35,534 nt of DNA from Methanobacteriota archaeon (GCA_005878615.1 VBLT01000112.1:1-35534), one strand, 5' to 3'. Shown: positions 1 through 8,832, counted from the first letter of the stretch. Notes: generated from the letters alone by a model not told the origin. Numbers and translations: made by a program.

Positions 1-174
1 TGGCTCGATGCGGGGGAACGGGATCCAATGGAGCCCGTCAACGCCGTCCCCTAGGACGACGCTCGCGCCGCGCGCCTCTTGCGGGCTCGCAGACCATCCG
101 CGCCGAGGAATGCCCGCATCAACTTCATATCCGACGCAGCGGTCCTTTCACGTCGGAGAAAGGGGAGTGGAGCC

Positions 175-1053
175 TTGGGAGCCTACCTTCGGACGTTCGG
201 CCTGTTCGTCCTCTTGACGTTCATCTTCGTCATCTTCGGCTGGGTCATCGGAAGCGTCTGGTTCGGCGCCGTGACCGGAATCTTCCTGTTCCTCGGTCTC
301 GCCGTCTTGATGAACGTCATCGCCTACTTCGCCTCGGATCGGATCGTCCTCTGGTCCTATCGTGCGAAGCTCGTCACGGAAGCGGAGGCCCCCGGCCTGT
401 ATCGGATCGTCCGGCAGGTGACGCAGCAATCGAATTTGCCGATGCCCCAGGTGGCCATCGTCCCGACCCAGACCCCGAACGCCTTCGCGACTGGTCGCAA
501 TCCGGAGCACGCGGTCGTGGCGGTCACGGAAGGCATCCTCTCGATGCTCACCGAGGATGAACTCCGCGGCGTCCTGGCCCACGAAGTCTCCCACGTCCGA
601 AACCGCGATATCCTCGTGATGTCCGTCGCCGCAACCTTGGCCGGAGCGATTTCCTTCATGGCCCGCTGGTTCGGTTGGAACATGATGCTCGGAGGTTCTC
701 GGGATCGCAATTCGAACGGAGTCACCGTCCTCATCGCCCTCGTCGGTATGATCCTTGCCCCGATCGCCGCGCTCCTCGTCCAGCTCGCCATCTCCCGAAG
801 CCGTGAGTACAAGGCGGACTACTCCGGGGCGAAGACGATTGGTCAGCCGCTCGCCCTCGCGAGCGCGCTCGAGAAGCTCGAAGTCGCAAACCGGCGTCGG
901 CCCATCGCGTTCGGCAGTCCGGCGTCCCAGAGCCTCTTCATCGTGAACCCGTTCCGGGGTGGGGCGTTCGTGCGGATTTTCAGCACGCACCCGCCGATCG
1001 AAGAGCGGATCGCGCGGCTGCAAGCCCTCGCCCAAGGCGTGGACCGCTACTGA
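175..1053 (+). CDS. htpX: M48 family zinc metalloprotease HtpX
   Basis: HExxH motif in 'VLAHEVSHVRNRD', downstream 'SREYKADYSGAKTIG', several TM segments, 'THPPIEERIARLQ' C-terminus. ORF is open from 79; the first ~32 aa look non-native and a TTG at 175 follows an AGGGGAG Shine-Dalgarno. Confidence 0.93.
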   Translation: MGAYLRTFGLFVLLTFIFVIFGWVIGSVWFGAVTGIFLFLGLAVLMNVIAYFASDRIVLWSYRAKLVTEAEAPGLYRIVRQVTQQSNLPMPQVAIVPTQTPNAFATGRNPEHAVVAVTEGILSMLTEDELRGVLAHEVSHVRNRDILVMSVAATLAGAISFMARWFGWNMMLGGSRDRNSNGVTVLIALVGMILAPIAALLVQLAISRSREYKADYSGAKTIGQPLALASALEKLEVANRRRPIAFGSPASQSLFIVNPFRGGAFVRIFSTHPPIEERIARLQALAQGVDRY

Positions 1054-1113
1054 TCCGAAGCCACGCACCAACCGACGCGGGCGCCGGAGAACTCTCCATC
1101 GGGTCCGTCTTGA

Positions 1114-1332
1114 CTATCGAATCAAGAGCCGCGCGAGGATCCCGCCTGCGAGAAGGACGATGGATGCCAACAGCTCGACCAAGGCCACCGCCTTGGGGCG
1201 GATCTCGCTGTCCTCCGGGATCCCGGACCAAGGACGCCATTCGGGAATGCCGTCCGACGCCTTCCAAGCTCTTCGAACGAGCCGGCCAGCGGCCACGAGG
1301 TCACCCGAACTCGTGCCCGACGTGTCGCCCAT
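1114..1332 (-). CDS. Small hypothetical protein with C-terminal hydrophobic helix
   Basis: 72-aa ORF overlapping the 3' end of the upstream same-strand ORF; ends 'ALVELLASIVLLAGGILARLLIR', a plausible tail-anchor TM. Confidence 0.35.
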   Translation of the reverse strand: MGDTSGTSSGDLVAAGRLVRRAWKASDGIPEWRPWSGIPEDSEIRPKAVALVELLASIVLLAGGILARLLIR

Positions 1333-1753
1333 GTCGCGCGTCCAGGTCCTTGATCTGGTCGCGCACGTCGAAATTCGGCTCCATGACCTCGAACTCCTCG
1401 AGGTAGTTCCGGTCCTTGTAAATAATCGTCGTCCGACCGTCCTTCACGAGCCGGATCACGAGGTTCAGGTCGCCGCCGCCTTCCGGGCCTTCGAAAAGGG
1501 TGTAGAAGCCGAGGAAATGACCGACGATCTCCTCGAATCCGGACTGCGGATAGTAGAAGCGGAAGCGGACCCGGTCGCCCGGGAAGATGTCCATCCGCTC
1601 GAGGAGCTTGTCATCGAGGACCCCGGCCTTCTTGAGGATCCTGCGCTCCTCGGTGATATCGTCCTTCGTCTCGACCATGGTGCCTATAGAGAGGGCCTTG
1701 GTCCGTCTTAAACCAGCGCCCAGGTCCCTTTCGTCGTACAGTACGTTCGCCAC
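1301..1753 (-). CDS. Conserved-looking hypothetical soluble protein
   Basis: 150-aa ORF with balanced composition (KDDITEERRILKKAGVLDDKLLERMDIFPGDRVRFRFYYP...), divergent from the 1786 ORF. Confidence 0.7.
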   Translation of the reverse strand: MANVLYDERDLGAGLRRTKALSIGTMVETKDDITEERRILKKAGVLDDKLLERMDIFPGDRVRFRFYYPQSGFEEIVGHFLGFYTLFEGPEGGGDLNLVIRLVKDGRTTIIYKDRNYLEEFEVMEPNFDVRDQIKDLDARHGRHVGHEFG

Positions 1754-1785
1754 GATTATGCGCTCCGGGACCCTCCGGAAGGCAT

Positions 1786-2358
1786 ATGGAGCTAACGGGT
1801 AGCCGATGGGCCGGCCGGTTCATCGGCATGACTTTCGCCCTCGGCGGAGTCGCGTGGGTGATCTTCGCGCTGCTGGTCCTCGGGAACGTCCTGGCGGGCA
1901 TGGGCAATTACGCCCTCGGGCCCGCGTCGTCCCGCATCGTGGCCGGAGGCGGCGCCGGCAGCTGGTTCACGATGGGCATCCTCGCCTACCTAATCGTCGC
2001 CGTCGGAGGGACCGGATTCACGGCGTTCTTCTATCAGCACATCGAGGGCACGATGGGCTCCGCCCTCGTGGGCGGGAGGAACATCGGTGCGTGGATTCAC
2101 CTGACGCTGGGCAGCCTTGGTTCCGCCGGAGCCTCGTTGATCATGGCGTGGGGCGGTTTTCAGGCGGGCGCCGCGCTGCTGACCACCGATGTCGGCGGCG
2201 GAGGACAAAATGTGCTGTACGTCCACACGAACATCCTCAGCCCCCTCGCCGTCCCGATCGCGTCCTTGATGGGAATCGCCCTGCTCGGCTATCTCGTCGG
2301 AGGGATCGTCTTGGCCTCGGGCTGGATGGCGGCTCACAGGAAGTCCAAGGGGTCCTAG
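1786..2358 (+). CDS. Small multi-pass membrane protein
   Basis: 190-aa ORF with about 4 hydrophobic segments; ATG ~29 bp downstream of an AT-rich TATA-like element (1754-1761). Confidence 0.7.
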   Translation: MELTGSRWAGRFIGMTFALGGVAWVIFALLVLGNVLAGMGNYALGPASSRIVAGGGAGSWFTMGILAYLIVAVGGTGFTAFFYQHIEGTMGSALVGGRNIGAWIHLTLGSLGSAGASLIMAWGGFQAGAALLTTDVGGGGQNVLYVHTNILSPLAVPIASLMGIALLGYLVGGIVLASGWMAAHRKSKGS

Positions 2359-3629
2359 GGCGCGGTCCGGTGGGCGGCCACCGGGCGCGAGATCGCGGCG
2401 ACCGTCCGTAGGGTCCCCACGGCGACGCTCACCCCCATCGCCAGCAAGAAGCCGAAGCCGACGAAACCAAGGATGACGGGGGATCGCGGAAACCCCTCGA
2501 CGGCCAAGCCCGCCGAGAGCAGCACCGAGAGGAGTCCCAGGGTCGCAAAGACTTCGTGAGCCCGGACGCCGAGGCGCCAGGCGCGAAGCCCTCCCGTCAC
2601 GTACGGAAGCAGGATCTCGTGGATGAGCCCAAAGATTTCGAACGTGGCGAATCCTAGGAGGACGATCCAGCCGTGGGCGGGCAGCCATCGGCTCGTGCCT
2701 CCGGGGACCACCGCCATGTAGACGGCCAGGAAGGAACCGAGGACCAGCCAGCCACCGCCAAGGACGGAGAAGGACGCGGCCGGGCGTCGGCGCGAGCTCC
2801 GACGCCACATCCCGAAGACCAGGCCCGCGAACACGATCGACGCCATCGCTTCCGCGGCTGCAAACCCCACCAGAAGCGCCCCGCGAGGATCGTCGGTCCC
2901 CGCGAACGGAAGCGAGAGGGCGACCCCGATGGGAGAGGGAATGGCGAGGGCGGCGAGGACCGAGACCCATCGCGCCGCGGGGACGACCTCCAGGAATCGC
3001 GGCAGGAGATGAAGTACGAAACCGAAAAGGGCGAGCGTGACGAAACCGCCGACATAGAGGTGGACGAAGGAGCTTCCATAACCCGCAAGGGCTGGGACCA
3101 ACGGGTCACCGCCAGGGGCGTTCAACACGAGCCCCAAGGAACCGAGAGGAAGGTACGCCCAGGCGGAACTTGTGATGAGGCGGGCGCGCCAATCGATTGA
3201 GGAGAGAGCGGCGGTCCGGGAGTCTCGCCGCGGGGCCGGCTTCCCCGACGTCCACGTCGCGACGATCTGGACCACGAACCACACTGCGGTAATGAGCCAC
3301 AACGTTCGACCGAAAACGGCCGACCGGGAGAGGGCGAGCAGCAGGACGACCGACGCAATCGAGAAGAGAACCTGGATCAAAGCCAAGCGGGGACTCCGCA
3401 ACTCACGGCCGGAGAACAGTGGGACGAAATGGTCGGCGAGGGCGAAGATCATGAGGCCGAGGAACCCGAACAGCGGCAGGTCGGTCGTCCACGCGACTCG
3501 AGAGAGGACCGTCAGGGGCCCGTAACTTTCGAGGCCGAGGGCTGCCGTCGCGAGGAGGGATGAGCCGACCCACGCGGGGAAGAAGAGGACGCCGCCGACG
3601 ATCGCGACCCGCGAGGCGAGGTAGCGCAC
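2355..3629 (-). CDS. Polytopic membrane protein with conserved His pattern resembling heme-copper oxidase subunit I/NnrS-like proteins
   Basis: 424 aa, about 12 hydrophobic segments; histidines in 'ADHFVP', 'SFVHLYVGGFVTLALFGFVLHLLPRF', 'PAHGWIVLLGFATFEIFGLIHEILLPY'. Confidence 0.65.
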   Translation of the reverse strand: MRYLASRVAIVGGVLFFPAWVGSSLLATAALGLESYGPLTVLSRVAWTTDLPLFGFLGLMIFALADHFVPLFSGRELRSPRLALIQVLFSIASVVLLLALSRSAVFGRTLWLITAVWFVVQIVATWTSGKPAPRRDSRTAALSSIDWRARLITSSAWAYLPLGSLGLVLNAPGGDPLVPALAGYGSSFVHLYVGGFVTLALFGFVLHLLPRFLEVVPAARWVSVLAALAIPSPIGVALSLPFAGTDDPRGALLVGFAAAEAMASIVFAGLVFGMWRRSSRRRPAASFSVLGGGWLVLGSFLAVYMAVVPGGTSRWLPAHGWIVLLGFATFEIFGLIHEILLPYVTGGLRAWRLGVRAHEVFATLGLLSVLLSAGLAVEGFPRSPVILGFVGFGFLLAMGVSVAVGTLRTVAAISRPVAAHRTAP

Positions 3630-3683
3630 CGGGCGGCCCGGACCTCACGGTGGGCCAAGAACGTTCTCGTGGTCCCGGGATGC

Positions 3684-5159
3684 TCACGCGTCCATGTACC
3701 GATAGAACTCATACGGCGAGGGCCGGAGCGATGTCTGCAGGTGCTCGTCGAGCTTGAGCTCCTCGTACTTCTCTAGGAGGTCTTGCGGGAAGACGGTCTT
3801 CAGGAACATGTAGTCCGTCTGCAGGTGCTCGATCGATTCCTTCAGGGAACCGGGCAGTTCGCGGACCCCGTACTCTTTGCGCTTGCTCGCGCTGAGGTGG
3901 TAGAGGTCCTCATCGACGGGGTTCCCCGGATCGATCTTCCTCTTGACGCCGTCCAATCCCGCACACAGCATCGCGGCGAACGATAGGTACGGGTTGCAGG
4001 CCGGGTCCGGCGTGCGGTACTCGATGCGCTTCGCGGCCTCGATCCCCTGGTAGTACATGGGGATCCGGATGTTCGCGCTCCGGTTGCGTTTCGACCAGGC
4101 GATGAACACGGGCGCCTCGTATCCAGGTACGAGCCGCCGGTAGGAGTTCGTCGTCGGGTTCGTGAACGCGCACAGGCTGCGGGCATGGTCCATGAGCCCG
4201 CCGATATAGTAGCGGCAGGTCTGGCTGATTTCGGCGTACTCGTCGTTCGGGTCGTACATCATGTTCTTGCCCTTCGTCCAAAGGCTCTGGTGAACGTGCA
4301 TCCCGCTCGCGTTGTCGCCGAAGATGGGCTTCGGCATGAACGTGGCCATCATCCCCATTTTGTGGGCGACCATCTTCATCACGTACCGATACGTGGCCAC
4401 GTTGTCCGCCATCGGGACGAGTTCGTCGTACCGCATGTCGATCTCGCACTGACCGGCCGTCGCGACTTCGTGGTGGTGTGCGTCGAGGGTCATGCCGAAG
4501 GATTCGATCAGGACGCGACAGGCTTCGTTGCGGAAGTCCTGCAGACTGTCGACGGGGGGAGCGGGATAATAGCCTTCCTTGAAGCGAATCGGGAACTCTT
4601 TCCCTCCACTGTCGTTCCACGGCGCCTCCCGCGAAACAATCTCATACCCGGCGCCTGACCACGGATTTCGCGCGGCGTCGGCGGACGGAAGCAGCCGGAT
4701 CCCGTCAAACACGAAGAATTCGATTTCGGGTCCCCAATAGGTGGTGTCGTAACCCTGGTCCGCGGCAAACTGAGCGGCCTTCTGCGCCATGTATCGGGAA
4801 TCGCGGGTGAACCGCTCGTGACTCCCGCCCTCGTAGACGTCGACGATGAAGCGCGCAGTCCGGTGCTCTCCTTCGTACCAGGGGAGGACCGCGAAGGTCG
4901 AGGGGTCCGGGTTCATGACCATGTCCGACTCGTGGATCTCCTTGAACCCTTTGATCGACGAGCCGTCCAGTTTCCCAATGCCACGCTTGAATTCTTCGTT
5001 GCCGAGGGAGGTCGCAGGAATCGTGATATGCTGAAGGGCTCCGAGCACGTCGACGAACTGCAGGTCGATCCAGCGAATCTTTTCCGTTTCGATCTGTTTC
5101 AGCACCGAAGCCACGGTCATTTTCTTCGTTTTCGCCGGTGTACTCTGAGCGATTGCCAT
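3684..5159 (-). CDS. glnA: Glutamine synthetase type I
   Basis: 'WGPEIEFFVFD', 'GDNASGMHVHQSLW', 'NRSANIRIP', 'RIEYRTPDPACNPYLSFAAMLCAGLDG'. Internal ATG at 5159 preferred: preceded by GGGAAGG and about 66 bp from the TATA; the ORF-track start at 5204 is too close to the TATA. Confidence 0.96.
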   Translation of the reverse strand: MAIAQSTPAKTKKMTVASVLKQIETEKIRWIDLQFVDVLGALQHITIPATSLGNEEFKRGIGKLDGSSIKGFKEIHESDMVMNPDPSTFAVLPWYEGEHRTARFIVDVYEGGSHERFTRDSRYMAQKAAQFAADQGYDTTYWGPEIEFFVFDGIRLLPSADAARNPWSGAGYEIVSREAPWNDSGGKEFPIRFKEGYYPAPPVDSLQDFRNEACRVLIESFGMTLDAHHHEVATAGQCEIDMRYDELVPMADNVATYRYVMKMVAHKMGMMATFMPKPIFGDNASGMHVHQSLWTKGKNMMYDPNDEYAEISQTCRYYIGGLMDHARSLCAFTNPTTNSYRRLVPGYEAPVFIAWSKRNRSANIRIPMYYQGIEAAKRIEYRTPDPACNPYLSFAAMLCAGLDGVKRKIDPGNPVDEDLYHLSASKRKEYGVRELPGSLKESIEHLQTDYMFLKTVFPQDLLEKYEELKLDEHLQTSLRPSPYEFYRYMDA

Positions 5160-5220
5160 GTCCTTCCCGCCTGAACGGACCCACCCGGCCCGTTTGATGT
5201 CCATGGCAGAATTGTGAACA

Positions 5221-5230
5221 TATATAAACT
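5221..5230 (-). promoter_or_regulatory. TATA box of glnA
   Basis: Minus strand reads AGTTTATATATG upstream of glnA. Confidence 0.65.
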
Positions 5231-5254
5231 ATCAGTCCAAGAAACCGTACAGAC

Positions 5255-5285
5255 GGACGAAATATTGATGCTGGACGAAACATTG
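5255..5285. promoter_or_regulatory. Tandem 13-bp operator-like repeat in glnA/lrp intergenic region
   Basis: GGACGAAATATTG (5255-5267) and GGACGAAACATTG (5273-5285), 12/13 identical, 18-bp period. Confidence 0.55.
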
Positions 5286-5349
5286 TTCAATACCCCACGC
5301 GGGCGACGTGCACATCTGAACCGATCGCTCGCCCAAGGAGGACGAAACC

Positions 5350-5805
5350 ATGGCCACCTCGCACCTTGACGACCTCGATGTCCGAATCCTCCGGCTCTTG
5401 AATGCGGATGCGAGGAAGTCGTTCCGTGAGATCGCGAAGGCGGTCGATGCGAGCCTCAGCACCGTTTCGAATCGCATCCGGAAGCTCGAGCAGGAAGGCA
5501 TCATCGCCGGCTACGCGCCAATCCTCGCCGAGTCGAGACTCGGTTACGACGTCCTCGCTGTCGTGGGCGTCAAGATCCACAAGGGGAAGCTCCTGGACGT
5601 CCAGCGAAGGATCGCGAAGGACGACCGCGTCACCCACGTGTACGACGTCACGGGAGAATGGGATTCGATCGTCGTCGTCCGATTGAAGAACACCCGCGAG
5701 CTCGACGGGTTCATCAAGAGGCTCGGTTCGATGGACTATGTCGAGAACACCTATACGCAGGTCGTCCTGAATGTCGTGAAGGAGGAACGCCGCGTCCTTC
5801 TGTAG
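5350..5805 (+). CDS. Lrp/AsnC family transcriptional regulator
   Basis: 'LDDLDVRILRLLNADARKSFREIAKAVDASLSTVSNRIRKLEQEGIIAGYAPIL' HTH plus RAM-like domain; GGAGG SD upstream. Confidence 0.95.
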   Translation: MATSHLDDLDVRILRLLNADARKSFREIAKAVDASLSTVSNRIRKLEQEGIIAGYAPILAESRLGYDVLAVVGVKIHKGKLLDVQRRIAKDDRVTHVYDVTGEWDSIVVVRLKNTRELDGFIKRLGSMDYVENTYTQVVLNVVKEERRVLL

Positions 5806-5875
5806 AATACGAGGATTGCCTACACAACGTTTATCCTGCTAGGACCGAATATTGTGGCTGGGGAGCGTGGAGGGC

Positions 5876-6385
5876 ATGGCCGACCTCCTGAACTTCAATC
5901 CGAGCCGCAAACTCGAGTTCGACGTGGGCCGTCCCCTGGAGTTCGATGCCCGCCGTCCTCTCGAGTTCGACGCGGGCCGGGATCTGGAGTTTCAGCCGAA
6001 TCGCGACTTGGGCTTCGGCCGCCGCGGGGTCGTGTTCCGCGGATACGTCTGCCCCATCTGCGGTTCCTTGGTCACGGAGGATGCCAAGCGCTGCACGGAA
6101 TGCGGCGCCGTGTTCGATCCGGCTCCGAGGTCTGCGCCGCCTCCCGCGGCCGTGCCCGCGAAGTCGCCTTCGCCTCCAACGAAATCCTTGAAACCGACGG
6201 CGCCGACCGCGAAGGGCGCTACCCCCGCGTCGACGGTCTACTGCCCCTTCTGTGGCGTCCGTCTGAAGAAGACGGATGGATTCTGCTGGAATTGCGGCGC
6301 AAAGATGGGCGGTGCGTCGGAGGCTGTGAAATTGCCGCAACAGAAGACGCAGCCGGTGACCCGCGATTGGCGGGAGCGACGGTGA
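5876..6385 (+). CDS. Double zinc-ribbon protein with N-terminal LEFD tandem repeats
   Basis: 'YVCPICGSLVTEDAKRCTECG' and 'YCPFCGVRLKKTDGFCWNCG' ribbons joined by a Pro/Ala linker; N-terminus 'KLEFDVGRPLEFDARRPLEFDAGRDLEFQPNRDLGF'. Confidence 0.85.
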   Translation: MADLLNFNPSRKLEFDVGRPLEFDARRPLEFDAGRDLEFQPNRDLGFGRRGVVFRGYVCPICGSLVTEDAKRCTECGAVFDPAPRSAPPPAAVPAKSPSPPTKSLKPTAPTAKGATPASTVYCPFCGVRLKKTDGFCWNCGAKMGGASEAVKLPQQKTQPVTRDWRERR

Positions 6386-6389
6386 GCCG

Positions 6390-6917
6390 ATGGCGATCCT
6401 CGGTCTGAGCCCGTACACCTGGGTGATGATCGCGTTCCTGATGCTCCTCGTCCTGGTGCTCATCCTCGGGGACATCGGCGGGATCGACTTCGATCACGAC
6501 ATCAGTCCGGACGTGGACCTGGGACTGAGTCCTCTCAGCCTGCCCATCGTCGCCTCGTTCGGGACCTCGTTCGGCGGTTTCGGCACGATCTTCGAGACGG
6601 TTGGCTTCGGGCCCATCGTCACTCCGATCCTCGCCGCGGTCTTCGCGGTCCTGGTGTCGGGCGGCCTGTACGTCGTGATGCTGAACCTGTTCGTGAAGAG
6701 CCAGGCCGAGACGCGTGTGGACCTGGCGACCCTCGTGGGGTACAAAGGACAGGTGATGATCCCAATCCGCCCCGGTCAGCCCGGGCAGATCGTCGTCGTG
6801 ACGGAAGCCCGCGGACGCACACTGTTGCAGGCAATCTCCGACGACGTCGTTGGAACGGATGAGCATGTGGTCGTCGATTCAATCGTCGGCAATTCGGTCA
6901 AGGTGCACAAGATCTAG
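6390..6917 (+). CDS. NfeD-like membrane protein (C-terminal OB-fold-like domain)
   Basis: Two TM segments then 'TLVGYKGQVMIPIRPGQPGQIVVVTEARGRTLLQAISDD...'; immediately upstream of flotillin. Confidence 0.7.
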   Translation: MAILGLSPYTWVMIAFLMLLVLVLILGDIGGIDFDHDISPDVDLGLSPLSLPIVASFGTSFGGFGTIFETVGFGPIVTPILAAVFAVLVSGGLYVVMLNLFVKSQAETRVDLATLVGYKGQVMIPIRPGQPGQIVVVTEARGRTLLQAISDDVVGTDEHVVVDSIVGNSVKVHKI

Positions 6918-6929
6918 GGAGGGAGCAAC

Positions 6930-8405
6930 ATGGCTGGAGAAGACATTCTTGGATTCGTCATACTGGCAATCGTGGGCGTCGTGTTCGGGACCGTGCTGGC
7001 TTATGCGAGCCGCTACAAGAAAGTGCCTCCGAACATGGCGATGGTGGTCTATGGTCGGCGACAGAAAGGCATGGGCGGACGCGGCTACCAGGTGAAGTCT
7101 GGCGGCGCGAAATTCATCGTGCCCATCTTCGAGTCGGTGGAGTGGTTGAGGCTCGACGTCAGGACGCTCGACCTCGTCGTCACGGACATCGTCACGGACG
7201 TGAAGCGGTCCGGGGCGAAGATCAACATCAAGGCCGTCGCCCAGGTGAAAATCTCCTCCGACGAGGCGACCTTGAACACCGCGGCGGAGAACCTGCTCGG
7301 GAAGACGGAACAGCAGGTCGACGAGATCGCCCTCAAGACCCTCGAAGGACACGTCCGTGGGGTCTGCGCCACCCTGACGGTCGAAGAGGTGAACTCGGAC
7401 CGGGACGCGATTGCGTCGAAGATCCTCGGCATGGCCGGCAACGACCTGAGGAACATGGGGATCGAAATCCGGTCCTTCGTGATCAAAGAGATCGAGGACG
7501 CCCAGGGCTACCTCGACGCCCTCGGCGTGAAGCGCACTGAAGAGGTGAAGCGAGACGCGCGGATGGGAAAGGCGGGCGCGAACCGCGAGGCGACGATTGC
7601 GGAGGCCCAAGCCGCCCAGGAGGCGGAGAGGGCGAACGCGAGCGCCGAGGCGAACGTGGCGCAGTTCCACCGGGACCGCGACATCATCAAACAGCAGTCG
7701 GAGACCCAGGTGGAGCTCGAGCGCGCGAACAAGGAGATCGCCTTCCAGCTTCAGACGGCAAAGAGGCAGCAGGAGCTGATCGTCGAGCAGCGGAAGATCG
7801 ACATCCGCGCGAAGGAGCAGGAAGTGCTCGTCCAGCAGCAGGAAGTCAAGCGACGAGAACAGGAGCAAGAGGCCGCGCAGGTCGTGCCCGCCAAGATGGC
7901 CGCGGATGCGGTGGCGGCCACGGCGGATGGTGAAAAGCGGAAGCTGATCATCACCGCGGAGGGGGAGAAAGAGCGAGCCATCCTCGTGGCGGAGGGGGAA
8001 AGGGAACGCCTCTCCCGAACCGCCGCGGGGGAAGCCGAACGCATCCGGCAGGAAGGGACCGCCGAGGCGGACATCATCCGGCTCAAGGGGGAGGCCCAGG
8101 CCTATGCGATCAAGGCGACCGGCCTCGCCGAAGCCGAGGCGATGCGCGCGAAGGCGGAGGCTTGGGGGCAGTACGGTCGAGCCGCGGTGACGCAGCTCAT
8201 CGTCGAGAAGCTCCCCGAGATCGTCGCGAACGCCGCGAAGTCCCTCGAGACGACCCAGAAGCTCATCATCATGGGCGAACGCGGGCCGTCGCAACTCGTC
8301 GGCAGCGTGGTGGACATCGCCGCGACCGCGCCGGCCCTAGTGAAGGCCTTGACAGGGATGGATCTCTCCGAGCTCGCGGGCAAGCTGAAGGACATCGCGA
8401 AGTGA
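6930..8405 (+). CDS. Flotillin / SPFH (band 7) family protein
   Basis: N-terminal TM, SPFH domain, long Ala/Glu-rich coiled coil and typical flotillin C-terminus 'GPSQLVGSVVDIAATAPALVKALTGMDL'. Confidence 0.93.
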   Translation: MAGEDILGFVILAIVGVVFGTVLAYASRYKKVPPNMAMVVYGRRQKGMGGRGYQVKSGGAKFIVPIFESVEWLRLDVRTLDLVVTDIVTDVKRSGAKINIKAVAQVKISSDEATLNTAAENLLGKTEQQVDEIALKTLEGHVRGVCATLTVEEVNSDRDAIASKILGMAGNDLRNMGIEIRSFVIKEIEDAQGYLDALGVKRTEEVKRDARMGKAGANREATIAEAQAAQEAERANASAEANVAQFHRDRDIIKQQSETQVELERANKEIAFQLQTAKRQQELIVEQRKIDIRAKEQEVLVQQQEVKRREQEQEAAQVVPAKMAADAVAATADGEKRKLIITAEGEKERAILVAEGERERLSRTAAGEAERIRQEGTAEADIIRLKGEAQAYAIKATGLAEAEAMRAKAEAWGQYGRAAVTQLIVEKLPEIVANAAKSLETTQKLIIMGERGPSQLVGSVVDIAATAPALVKALTGMDLSELAGKLKDIAK

Positions 8406-8412
8406 GGGGGCG

Positions 8413-8577
8413 GTGAATCCGGCCGTCGAGTGGTCCGTCGGGAAGGACCCGGACCTCATGGTCGAGGTCTGGTCGACGGCCGCCCTCACGGAGGCAGTCA
8501 TCGAAGCGCTGCTCGAGGATCCGCAGAAGTTGCAAGCGGCCCTCGAGGCGCTGGGCCGCCGTCCGCGGCGCGCGTGA
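8413..8577 (+). CDS. 54-aa ORF downstream of flotillin (below the ORF-track cutoff)
   Basis: GTG start with GAGGGGG SD 7 nt after the flotillin stop: (M)NPAVEWSVGKDPDLMVEVWSTAALTEAVIEALLEDPQKLQAALEALGRRPRRA*. Confidence 0.55.
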   Translation: MNPAVEWSVGKDPDLMVEVWSTAALTEAVIEALLEDPQKLQAALEALGRRPRRA

Positions 8578-8595
8578 GCACGATCGGCGACGTGA

Positions 8596-8832
8596 CTAGA
8601 GATTCATCACGACGACGTCTTTCACCGCGCGCATTCCCTGGAACGGCAGGACGATGCGCCCTTCCGGGTCCGTCTTCAGTCCTTTCGTCGGCGTGTTCTC
8701 GGCCGGAGCGACGAGGACGTCGGACAATTTCCCGCTCTTCGTGTTCACGATGAAATTCTCGATTGTGCCGAGGATCTGACCGTCGTTCGTCATGACAGTC
8801 TTACCTCGCAGCTCGGTGGCAAATTTCTTCAT
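8596..8832 (-). CDS. PRC-barrel domain protein
   Basis: 'MKKFATELRGKTVMTNDGQILGTIENFIVNTKSGKLSDVLVAP' PRC-barrel signature; internal ATG at 8832 preferred. Confidence 0.85.
   Translation of the reverse strand: MKKFATELRGKTVMTNDGQILGTIENFIVNTKSGKLSDVLVAPAENTPTKGLKTDPEGRIVLPFQGMRAVKDVVVMNL

Noticed and set aside
1-140. Possible 5' part of a minus-strand gene at the left edge (reads ...GASVVLGDGVDGLHWIPFPRIEP)
   Set aside because: Open but truncated by the window, with no clear start codon; cannot be supported.
6879-8294. 471-aa minus-strand ORF antisense to flotillin
   Set aside because: Repetitive LLL/DD/RR composition is the mirror of the Ala/Glu coiled coil; no recognisable domain.
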